From contig JBNKDD010000064.1 in assembly GCA_050288085.1 (NCBI GenBank), positions 1-22,226 of the forward strand: DNA of 22,226 nt, given 5' to 3'. Positions within the stretch are counted from its first letter, which is position 1. Each line of letters begins with the position of its first letter. Shown in pieces: positions 13,551 to 20,960 of this stretch. Made by a program: the position numbers and the translations under genes. The DNA is from JBNKDD01 sp050288085 (lineage in GTDB: Bacteria > Chloroflexota > Anaerolineae > Aggregatilineales > UBA3940). The notes under the pieces are model-generated. The model did not search any database. It saw only the letters and a list, made by a program, of their open reading frames with translations, and had not been told where the DNA came from.

Positions 13551-14690
13551 ATGGAAACCGATCAAAGCCCTTCACGTCGCACATTCCTTCGAGCTGCCGG
13601 ATTGAGCGCGGCAGCCTTATTTGCTGCCGGTCAGACAGAGGTAATCTTCGCCAGAGAGAAAGGCGATGAACCGGCACAATCCGAAATTGACTTTAACGCC
13701 GAAACGAACTCCTACAACGAGCTATACAATTATCCCCCTCTGTTGGGCCGTATCCACTACACTAACCGGATTCGGATCTTCGCCGGGCCAAGCCCAAAAT
13801 CGGATTCGGTTCGGAACGTCTATGGTGGGGTCGTCATGCCGATTTACCGGGCGGTGCGCGGTGAGCCGTACGACAGCCGGGCCAGGGGCGATATCTGGTA
13901 CGAGACCAACGATGGTTACGTCCATTCCGCCTATGTGATCCCCTGCCATGAGGTCTTCCAACAGCCGGAGGAGACTATCGGCGATGGCTTCTGGGCAGAA
14001 GTGACCGTGCCGGTCAGTTTCCAACACCGGCTGCCTTCGTTTACTGGTCATCGCTATACTTGGGACTATTACAAATGCTTCTGGTCACAGTGCCACCGTG
14101 TGATTGACCGGGCCGACGATGACGAGGGGCGGGCCTGGTATCGCATCCATGATGATATCGAGCCAAATCGCGAAGCCTGGGTGCAGGCCCGTCATCTGCG
14201 ACGTGTGGCTCCTGAAGAACTCTCGCCCATCTCCCCGGAGGTCACCGACAAGCGAATCGAGATCAACCTGGAGAAACAAACCCTGACCTGTTTTGAGGAT
14301 GGCATAATTGTCTTCAAAACACTGATCGCATCGGGAACCGTTTACCAGGATGATAACGGTGTCCCGATCGATTTCAGTACACCGGCTGGCGATTATCGTG
14401 TTCAGCGTAAACGCCCCTCCCGGCGAATGCGTGCGCAGCAGGATGATCCCACCCTCCGCTATGATGTGAACGGTGTACCCTGGTGCACCTATTTTACCGT
14501 TAACAGCGCGGCTGTTCATGGCGCATACTGGCATAACAACTTTGGCAATCCCCGCAGTCACGGCTGCATCAATGTGACTGCCGATGCCGCCAAGTGGGTT
14601 TTCCGATGGTCACAGCCTTACCTGGGTTACGATGAGGATCATCGCTGGGTCGAGGACGGTGAAGTCGCCACCCCGATCACGGTGGTTTGA
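13551..14690 (+). CDS. Tat-exported L,D-transpeptidase (YkuD), copy 2
   Basis: 379 residues, alignable to copy 1 without a gap; by my hand count 64 positions differ, about 83% identity. It keeps the Tat signal (SRRTFLRAAGLSAAALFA), the SH3-like region and the catalytic H323 and S336-H-G-C339-I-N, so it should be active. Differences cluster in the first SH3-like region (about 81-116), at 161-170, 241-280 and 316-319 (YFSYTGA against YFTVNSA), next to the active-site strand. It has one extra Cys, C132. The ATG directly abuts the TAA of copy 1 and uses AAGGTGG within the last codons of copy 1, so translation is coupled. A recent tandem duplication with beginning divergence is the simplest reading. 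Confidence 0.92.
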   Translation: METDQSPSRRTFLRAAGLSAAALFAAGQTEVIFAREKGDEPAQSEIDFNAETNSYNELYNYPPLLGRIHYTNRIRIFAGPSPKSDSVRNVYGGVVMPIYRAVRGEPYDSRARGDIWYETNDGYVHSAYVIPCHEVFQQPEETIGDGFWAEVTVPVSFQHRLPSFTGHRYTWDYYKCFWSQCHRVIDRADDDEGRAWYRIHDDIEPNREAWVQARHLRRVAPEELSPISPEVTDKRIEINLEKQTLTCFEDGIIVFKTLIASGTVYQDDNGVPIDFSTPAGDYRVQRKRPSRRMRAQQDDPTLRYDVNGVPWCTYFTVNSAAVHGAYWHNNFGNPRSHGCINVTADAAKWVFRWSQPYLGYDEDHRWVEDGEVATPITVV

Positions 14691-14724
14691 TCAATCCCGC
14701 TGGGGCAAGAGTTTGACATACCGG

Positions 14725-14802
14725 GCCTACGCAGTTGAGCAGGCAGACAAGGGGCTTAAGCCCCTTGCCCAGGCACAAAACCGATTAGTTTTGCGTAAGT
14801 CC
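14725..14802. mobile_element. Possible 78-bp palindromic MITE-like element
   Basis: The left end GGCCTACGCA (from 14725) resembles the complement of the right end, GGACTTACGCA (14792-14802), with one gap and one mismatch. Between them lies a perfect 20-bp palindrome. It has no coding content and lies just after the L,D-transpeptidase stop. GGACTTACGCA-like ends occur on insertion sequences and their derivatives in related bacteria, as I recall it; not checked. Confidence 0.35.
14748..14767. repeat. Perfect 20-bp palindrome
   Basis: CAAGGGGCTT followed by AAGCCCCTTG, identical to its own reverse complement. It could act as the 3' hairpin of the transpeptidase transcript, but no T-tract follows. 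Confidence 0.8.
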
Positions 14803-14810
14803 TAACATAA

Positions 14811-14845
14811 ACAAAATGGCCCGGATGATTTTCACATCCGGGCCA
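14811..14845 (-). terminator. Rho-independent terminator of the four-cysteine protein gene
   Basis: An 11-bp perfect stem (TGGCCCGGATG and CATCCGGGCCA, 14817-14845) with a 7-nt loop is followed on the minus strand by TTTTGTTTATG. It begins 22 bp after the stop codon at 14868. Confidence 0.85.
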
Positions 14846-14867
14846 GGTCTTGGTAAGTGAACGTCGA

Positions 14868-15206
14868 TCAGGCAATACGGATTTGACCGTCCTGCTCGGC
14901 CAGATAGTTCTTTACATCGGCCAGCGCTTTATGATAAGCATCTAACAAATCAGCATCCGGACCTTTAAACCGTCTGAGCGTTTGAGCAACGCAGGCAGCA
15001 CAGCCCCGCATCGCACGATAGCTATCTGTCTCACATTCCATGCATCCGTTGATTTGGATCATTGCCAGCACAAAGGCCAGCTTTTCTGGATGATCGTCAG
15101 ATAACTCCTGAATATGGTCAACTAGCTTACGCCATTCTTCACCGCGCATATCGCGTGAAATTGGAATGACATAATTAGGAAACATGATCTCGTTGTTTGC
15201 ATACAT
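14868..15206 (-). CDS. Small cytoplasmic protein with CxxC...CxxC
   Basis: A 112-residue protein of unknown family. It is mostly helical and soluble, with a hydrophobic helix about 42-52 followed by C55-M-E-C58 and C69-A-A-C72. This four-cysteine arrangement, ten residues apart and inside a helical context, could bind Zn2+ or an Fe-S cluster, or form disulfides. The N-terminus (MYANNEIMFPNYVIPISRDM) contains a second Met at position 8, but GGGAGAAG about 7 bases before 15206 favours the first. A good promoter lies at 15291-15318 and a strong terminator at 14811-14845, so it is a single-gene transcript, divergent from the secreted propeller protein. It might be a small regulator or metallochaperone; this cannot be decided here. 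Confidence 0.8.
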   Translation of the reverse strand: MYANNEIMFPNYVIPISRDMRGEEWRKLVDHIQELSDDHPEKLAFVLAMIQINGCMECETDSYRAMRGCAACVAQTLRRFKGPDADLLDAYHKALADVKNYLAEQDGQIRIA

Positions 15207-15290
15207 TAATTACTTCTCCCACCTCTTCCTGATAAAAGGCATATCCCCCATCTTGATGCCAACGACAAACAAACGAAACTTTGTTCGCAT

Positions 15291-15318
15291 TGTATAGGGG
15301 GATTCTAACTTTAGTCAA
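15291..15318 (-). promoter_or_regulatory. Promoter of the four-cysteine protein gene
   Basis: On the minus strand TTGACT (complement of 15313-15318), a 16-bp spacer and TATACA (complement of 15291-15296; TACAAT overlaps it). It is about 85 bp before the start codon. The -35 box lies inside the dyad at 15302-15348. Confidence 0.5.
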
Positions 15319-15348
15319 TATGAGGGGAGTACCATATTCGGTTAGAAT
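15302..15348. promoter_or_regulatory. Nested dyad, candidate operator for two divergent genes
   Basis: Outer arms ATTCTAAC (15302-15309) and GTTAGAAT (15341-15348) and inner arms AATATG (15317-15322) and CATATT (15333-15338) are perfect complements and roughly concentric. The dyad covers the -35 box of the leftward gene and lies 90-136 bp upstream of the rightward start codon, a sensible site for a dimeric repressor or activator. A binding role is inference. Confidence 0.45.
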
Positions 15349-15437
15349 ATAGTTTGAGCAGCTATTTTCAAGTACAAAGCCGCTCTGGAGGGGTAAATAA
15401 GCTGGTATTCTCACCATGAATATCAAACGATAATCCA

Positions 15438-18400
15438 ATGAAATTAGGAAATTCTTCCCAAACCAAAAAAAACTTTTATCTTACCCTGAGTCTGTTATGG
15501 TTTTTATTACTTATTCCCGCACGACAGGCATCGGGCCAGCCCGCCGATCCCCTCCCCAGGAAATCCCAGGGCGTTGAACTGGTTGAACAAATCGGCGGAT
15601 TGGTGACCGATACCGTCCTTTTGCCGGATGGATCACTGCTGTTCTCGGAAGGTTCATCGCTGGTTCAGGCCCGCCCGACCGGTGAAGTCCTGAACCGCAC
15701 CGATTTTGAGCATGGCACGATCCTTGAACTGGTTGAGTCGCTGCCCTGGATATACGCCCTTACCCCAGAAGGATTGGTGGTGCTTTCCACCGAAAACGGC
15801 CCGCCAACCTGGAAAAATTATGTACCGGGCGGCGGCCAGTCAATCGATGTGTATGGCAGCCTGATCGCGATTGCCGCCCGCGAGGCCGGGGTACGACTGC
15901 TGCAAATCGAGTCCTCCGGGCGGATTCGCCTGTTAGCCACCATCAGGGAAGCGTCTGCTTATGATGTCGCATTCTCACCGGATGGCACGCAGCTCTACAG
16001 TGCCGGGGGCGAACAGGGAATAACCGTCATCGATGTGACCGGCCAACCCGCCATTACCCAGACCATCGACCATATCACCCCGGCTTACACCCTCACCCTG
16101 AGCGGTTCGCTGCTGGTAGTAGAGGGTGAAGGGCATCTACAGATAGTCGATTTCTCGCCCGGATTCGCAGTGGTCGTCGGCGAATACACCCCGCTGAAAA
16201 CCGGGCGGCGGATTGTTGTCGAAGGGGAATATGCCTACATCGCCGATTCAAGCGGCGGGTTGAAGATCATCTGGCTGACAGCCCCTGACCGGCCTGTCCA
16301 GATTTTCGGCGAGACAGGCAATCCGGCCTTTGATGTGGCCGTCGCGGGTAACCTGGCCTATGTTGCAGGGGCGGATCGACTCCGCATCCTGGATGTGAGC
16401 AGCCGCTACCGTCCATACGAGATCGGCCAGATCGAACTACCCGGACAGCCGCAGGGAATTGCCCTTGACGCGGAACGTGTTTTCGTCGCCCTGGGCGATC
16501 AAGGCCTAGCCATAATTGATACAAGTAACAGCGGTGCTCCCAGCCTCAACCGGCGGATACCGCTTGATGGCCCGGTCCATGACGTGTTTTTTGATCGCCG
16601 GGGTTATGCCTATGCGGCTATCGGCGAGGCAGGGTTGGCCGTGATCGATGCTACCCAACCGGGCAATGAAGTTTTACGGGGATTGCTGGCCCTGCCGGGT
16701 GAAGCCCTTGATATTGACCAGCGCGGCCAGATCCTGTACGTGGCAGCGGGCGAAGCCGGTTTGTTAGCCGTTGATACCACCTTCCCTGATGCGCCGCTTC
16801 TGGCCGGGGCGTTGGCCCCAGATGTTGGGCAGGCATTCCACACGGTGACGATTGCCGGGAAACGCGCCTACCTTGCCGGGGATGAGACTTTCACGATTGC
16901 GGACATCAGCTACGCGACCCGGATCGGTCGCCTGACCAGAGTGGCAGCACCATCAGCCCATATTGCCATCAACGACACCTATCTTTATACCATCAGCGAC
17001 AGCCAACTGGCCGTCTACGATGTGCGAGCTACCGCCGAACCGGTCTATCTCCGCACCTACAGCGGGGTAGAATCGGCTGCCAGCATCACATCCGAGGGAG
17101 ATTACCTTTTCCTGACTAATCAGGGGGAGGGAGCCGATTTAGTCGTTCTCAGCCTGGCCGCCCCGGCTTATCCCGTCGAAACCGAGAACGTGGGCCGGTC
17201 AGGCCATACCTACCATGTACTGGCCCAGGCCGGTCAGGTCTGGCTGGCAAAGGGTTATGCCGGGCTGCAAGGTTATCGCCTGACCGAAGGCGGCGCATTG
17301 GCGGCAGAAGGGACATACCGCACCCTTTCCGATGTCGCCGATCTGGTCGTGGAAGGGGATCGCCTGCTGGCTGGGGGGCAGCAGGGCTGGGCACTCTCTG
17401 AGAACGCCCAGGTTGCTGATGCGATTCAGGGCATACCGGTACGCGACCTGGACATGGATGGCGATCTGGTCGCCGTCGCCGCCGGTGAGGAGGGTATCGC
17501 CCTCTTTACTCTGACCACCTCCGGTGAGCCATCGCTTGCTGCCCAACACCGGACAACCAGCCCCGTCACCGGCATTGCCCTTGACCCGAACTTCGTCTAT
17601 GCCACCGACGCCGAGGGCCTGACCATCTACGACCGGCGTTATCTCGCCCCCTTAACCCGGATCATGACACCGGCCCCGGCCAACGGAATCGCGCTCCGGG
17701 GTAATCTGGCCTATCTTGCCCTGGCTGATGGTTCACTGGCGGTACTCGATCTCTCACAGCCAGACGGGGGGATCACCTCGCGTGCTTCTGTCGACACACC
17801 CTATCCCGCCACACTGATCCCCGCCCCTGACGGAGATACCATGTATGCCCTGGCAGGGGACACCCTGCTCCAGTTATCGGTTACCCTGCCCAACCAGATT
17901 CAGCTATTGGCCGATGGAACCCTACCAAACATCATGGAAGATGGTTTCTTTTTGAACGAGGTGCTGGTCACCGTCACGCCCGAACAGGCCATCGATTTTC
18001 TCAATGTGCAATTTCTGGACAGCGCCGGTACGGTCACCTCACAGGGAGATATCCCCACGACCGGGCAGGCCGTGGTGATCAAAGAGTGGGCCGGATATGT
18101 GGCTTATGGCGAGGGCGGCCTGGGCCTGATCGATGTCCGCTCACCAAGCGAGGGGCAAATCTTTTTCGACGGTGATGTTCGCGCCCTGCATATTGAAGGC
18201 AGTACACTGTTTGCAGCCGGAACCGCATTAACCGCCTGGGATATCACTCAGCTTACTGCCCCCCAACTGATCGCCGAACTGCCCCTCACTGCACCAGGAC
18301 GTTCCATCACAACCGGCGAAGCAGGACACCTGCTTGTCAGTCAGCAGAACGGCCTATCAATTATCGGCTGGGACGGGGCCACACTCTCGCCACGTGGACA

Positions 18401-19514
18401 TCTCGCGATAACCGGAGGCATCAACCAGGCGATTCAGATGGGGCCGCGTGCCTATCTGGCCTTGCACTCCGGCAGCCTGATGGCCGCCGACCTATCCGAC
18501 CCCGGCAGCCCGTCACGTTTATTCAGCTTCACCACCGAGTCCGGCCAATACGTTCAAGATTTACTACCACTCGACGATCAGCATTTGTTAGTAAGCTGGG
18601 AAAGCGGCATCGACCTGATCGACCTGAGCGCTTCCACAGCCTCACCTCGCCTGCTGAATATTATCCCGGCCACCGCCGACACAGCCCTGGACGTAACCCT
18701 ATCCGAAGACCAATCGAAATTAGCCCTGGCGCTCGGCGAAGCGGGTATTCTATTGATGAGCCTGGATGACCCGGCCAACCCGGCTGAATTGACCCTGGCA
18801 GCCACCCCTGGTGATGGGCTGAAAGCCGCCATTCAGGGTGACTCGTTGTTCGTCGCCGATGGGGTTTGCGGCCTCCGGGTGATGGATTTATCTCACCCAG
18901 AGGAGCCGCAGGAAACCGGTTACTGGCAGGGAAGCTACACCACCGACCTGGCTGTTGGGCCGGTCATCTACCTGGCCGATGCTAACCGGCTGGTCACCCT
19001 CCGCTACAATCCATCCGCCCCGCATGTTTTCCCACCGCTGCCCCAGGTGCCGATCCCTTCCCATAACCAGACTGATGTAGCACTTTCGACCACATTGAAA
19101 TGGGGGCCAACCGCCGAACCCTGCGATTCTCTCCAATATGATGTTTACCTGGGCGTCGCCGATAATCCCCCATTTGTCGGGCAGGTGATGGGCGAAGCCG
19201 CGTTGGAAGTCGGGTCGCTTGAACCATCCCGCACTTATTATTGGCGGGTGGTTACAACCGACCGGCAGGGCGATCAAATCCAGGGGCCGTTGTGGGCGTT
19301 CACGACGGCAGCAGCAGATTTTGCCGATACACTGCCCCCGGCCCCGCCCCTGTTCATCGAGCGGCTGCGACAGAATCCTGCCTTCCCCCTGGCACTGATC
19401 GCCTTTTTGATCACGGTGCTCCTGATCGGGGCAGGCTACTGGTTCCGCCGCCAGAATCAGCACGATGAGGATGATATCCCGGACTGGTACACCACCGATC
19501 CCGATTCGGAGTAG
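15438..19514 (+). CDS. Secreted, membrane-anchored LVIVD-repeat beta-propeller protein with FnIII-like domain
   Basis: 1358 residues. Residues 1-33 are a Sec signal peptide (basic start, hydrophobic 13-27, ARQASG cleavage region). From about 45 to 1190 the protein consists of beta-propeller blades with LVIVD-type repeats of about 40 residues, such as AYVAGADRLRILDVSS, VFVALGDQGLAIIDTSN and YAYAAIGEAGLAVIDATQ. About 1195-1291 is a fibronectin-III-like domain (TLKWGPTAEPCDSLQYDVYL, then TYYWRVVTTD). A single transmembrane helix (about 1315-1336) is followed by a short basic then acidic tail. The topology is therefore an extracellular propeller anchored to the membrane. No catalytic motif is seen; binding or adhesion is likely. 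The ATG has no clear Shine-Dalgarno; a five-codon ORF (15416-15433) ends just before it. The gene is alone on this strand and ends 84 bp before the CNNM pair. Confidence 0.92.
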   Translation: MKLGNSSQTKKNFYLTLSLLWFLLLIPARQASGQPADPLPRKSQGVELVEQIGGLVTDTVLLPDGSLLFSEGSSLVQARPTGEVLNRTDFEHGTILELVESLPWIYALTPEGLVVLSTENGPPTWKNYVPGGGQSIDVYGSLIAIAAREAGVRLLQIESSGRIRLLATIREASAYDVAFSPDGTQLYSAGGEQGITVIDVTGQPAITQTIDHITPAYTLTLSGSLLVVEGEGHLQIVDFSPGFAVVVGEYTPLKTGRRIVVEGEYAYIADSSGGLKIIWLTAPDRPVQIFGETGNPAFDVAVAGNLAYVAGADRLRILDVSSRYRPYEIGQIELPGQPQGIALDAERVFVALGDQGLAIIDTSNSGAPSLNRRIPLDGPVHDVFFDRRGYAYAAIGEAGLAVIDATQPGNEVLRGLLALPGEALDIDQRGQILYVAAGEAGLLAVDTTFPDAPLLAGALAPDVGQAFHTVTIAGKRAYLAGDETFTIADISYATRIGRLTRVAAPSAHIAINDTYLYTISDSQLAVYDVRATAEPVYLRTYSGVESAASITSEGDYLFLTNQGEGADLVVLSLAAPAYPVETENVGRSGHTYHVLAQAGQVWLAKGYAGLQGYRLTEGGALAAEGTYRTLSDVADLVVEGDRLLAGGQQGWALSENAQVADAIQGIPVRDLDMDGDLVAVAAGEEGIALFTLTTSGEPSLAAQHRTTSPVTGIALDPNFVYATDAEGLTIYDRRYLAPLTRIMTPAPANGIALRGNLAYLALADGSLAVLDLSQPDGGITSRASVDTPYPATLIPAPDGDTMYALAGDTLLQLSVTLPNQIQLLADGTLPNIMEDGFFLNEVLVTVTPEQAIDFLNVQFLDSAGTVTSQGDIPTTGQAVVIKEWAGYVAYGEGGLGLIDVRSPSEGQIFFDGDVRALHIEGSTLFAAGTALTAWDITQLTAPQLIAELPLTAPGRSITTGEAGHLLVSQQNGLSIIGWDGATLSPRGHLAITGGINQAIQMGPRAYLALHSGSLMAADLSDPGSPSRLFSFTTESGQYVQDLLPLDDQHLLVSWESGIDLIDLSASTASPRLLNIIPATADTALDVTLSEDQSKLALALGEAGILLMSLDDPANPAELTLAATPGDGLKAAIQGDSLFVADGVCGLRVMDLSHPEEPQETGYWQGSYTTDLAVGPVIYLADANRLVTLRYNPSAPHVFPPLPQVPIPSHNQTDVALSTTLKWGPTAEPCDSLQYDVYLGVADNPPFVGQVMGEAALEVGSLEPSRTYYWRVVTTDRQGDQIQGPLWAFTTAAADFADTLPPAPPLFIERLRQNPAFPLALIAFLITVLLIGAGYWFRRQNQHDEDDIPDWYTTDPDSE

Positions 19515-19598
19515 AGCGAATCTTTCCACGCTGTGTTTGTTTTTTGGGTATTATAAGGGTATCCGAAATCCAATCCTTTCAGAGAGTAACGGCTGTTT

Positions 19599-20960
19599 AT
19601 GATTTTAACTTTGATAACGATGGTGCTGGTCGTGACGCTGATGGTGGGCTTCAACGCGCTGTATGTCGCGGGGGAATTCGCCACCGTCGGGGCACGGAAA
19701 ACACGCATCACACAATTAGCCGAGGAAGGAAACTTACTGGCAAAGATGATCTTGCCGGTCCTCAGCGATCCGCACAAACTCGATAACTACATTGCCGCCA
19801 GCCAGGTCGGGATCACGCTTTCGAGCCTGGTATTGGGTATCTACGGGCAGAACCAGATCGCGCCCCTCCTTGAGCCGCTGATCGCGCTGCTGCCCCTTGA
19901 CGCCCTGCCCTCCGCCGGGGGAGAAGTCGCCGCAGCCGGTATATCCGCCACACTGGTCCTGTTCCTGTTGACCACCCTCCAGGTGGTATTTGGCGAATTA
20001 GTACCCAAATCGGTGGCCCTCCAATACCCGGAGCGGATGGCCCTGGTAACGGCCATCCCGATGAAGTGGTCGGCTGACTACATCCTCAAGCCCTTGATCG
20101 TACTGCTGAACGGCAGCGGCACATTGATCCTGAAAATGCTGGGCGTTCAACACAGCGGCGAACACACTCACGTCCACTCCCCGGAAGAGATCGTGATCCT
20201 GGTCAAAGAGAGTTACCAGGGCGGTTTGCTCGATGCGGAGGACCGCGAACTGCTGCGTAACGTCTTCCGAGTCGGTGAAACCCGCGCCGTCGAGATCGCC
20301 ATGCCCCGCGCACGGATGGTAGCCGCTTCCATCGATAAACCGGTCGAAGAGGTGCTGAGGTTGGCGGCGGACTCGGCCTTTACCCGCATCCCGATCTACG
20401 AGAAGGACATCGACCATATTATCGGCTTTGCCCATCTGAAAGACCTGTTCAATCTCTACCACGCAGATCAAAATGCCGACCTGCGCAGCGTCGTGCGACC
20501 GGTTCCCTATGTCCCTGAGACACTGACCAACCTGGAAGTCTGGCGGCGGCTTAATGAGGAAGAAAGCTATCTGGCAATTGTCCTCGATGAATACGGCGGT
20601 ACGAGCGGCATGATCACCCTGGAAGACGTGATCGAAGAACTGTTCGGCGAACTCCAGGACGAATTCGATAAGGAACGAGCACTGATCACCCCGATGGGCG
20701 GCAGCCGCCTTGTCGTGCGCGGCGATATGGCAATCAACTACCTGAACAACCTGTTAGACATCGACCTGCCCCACGACACCAGCCACAGCCTCGGTGGGTT
20801 GGTGCTCGACCGGTTAGGCCGCATCCCGGAGGTAGGGGATACCGTTGAAGTCCAGGGGATTGGGCTGCAAGTGACAGCGGTTGCCAACAACACGGTCAAC
20901 GAGGTAAGCCTGACCCTGCCACCCGGCAAGGAGATGCCTTCTACGGAGGACGCCACCTGA
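19599..20960 (+). CDS. CNNM/CBS/CorC-HlyC membrane protein, copy 1 (divalent cation efflux family)
   Basis: 453 residues. The N-terminal CNNM (DUF21) membrane domain (about 1-195) has helices near 1-24, 64-85, 112-132 and 145-170, with the usual GEFATVGARKTR and GELVPKSVAL motifs. A CBS pair follows (about 236-355; AMPRARMVAASI, FTRIPIYE-DID-IIGFAHLKDL, IVLDEYGGTSGMITLEDVIEE). A CorC_HlyC domain ends it (about 363-440). The family exports Mg2+ or Co2+, with nucleotide sensing by the CBS pair; older names are hemolysin-like. A His cluster (H185, H189, H191, H193) in the linker before the CBS pair is missing from copy 2. The Shine-Dalgarno is weak (AGAGAG). The stop codon overlaps the start of copy 2. 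Confidence 0.93.
   Translation: MILTLITMVLVVTLMVGFNALYVAGEFATVGARKTRITQLAEEGNLLAKMILPVLSDPHKLDNYIAASQVGITLSSLVLGIYGQNQIAPLLEPLIALLPLDALPSAGGEVAAAGISATLVLFLLTTLQVVFGELVPKSVALQYPERMALVTAIPMKWSADYILKPLIVLLNGSGTLILKMLGVQHSGEHTHVHSPEEIVILVKESYQGGLLDAEDRELLRNVFRVGETRAVEIAMPRARMVAASIDKPVEEVLRLAADSAFTRIPIYEKDIDHIIGFAHLKDLFNLYHADQNADLRSVVRPVPYVPETLTNLEVWRRLNEEESYLAIVLDEYGGTSGMITLEDVIEELFGELQDEFDKERALITPMGGSRLVVRGDMAINYLNNLLDIDLPHDTSHSLGGLVLDRLGRIPEVGDTVEVQGIGLQVTAVANNTVNEVSLTLPPGKEMPSTEDAT

Noticed and set aside
15175..15438. 87-codon minus-strand open frame upstream of the four-cysteine protein
   Set aside because: It overlaps the promoter, the dyad and the start of the real gene in another frame, and its sequence is not protein-like.
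18888..19529. Long minus-strand open frame (213 codons) opposite the end of the propeller gene
   Set aside because: It is antisense to a clearly coding frame with FnIII and membrane-anchor features, is rich in Arg/Gly/Pro/Cys as expected of a shadow, and has no family pattern.
19515..19560. Possible terminator after the propeller gene
   Set aside because: A T-rich tract (GTTTGTTTTTTG) is present, but only a 4-bp AGCG/CGCT stem precedes it; too weak to call.
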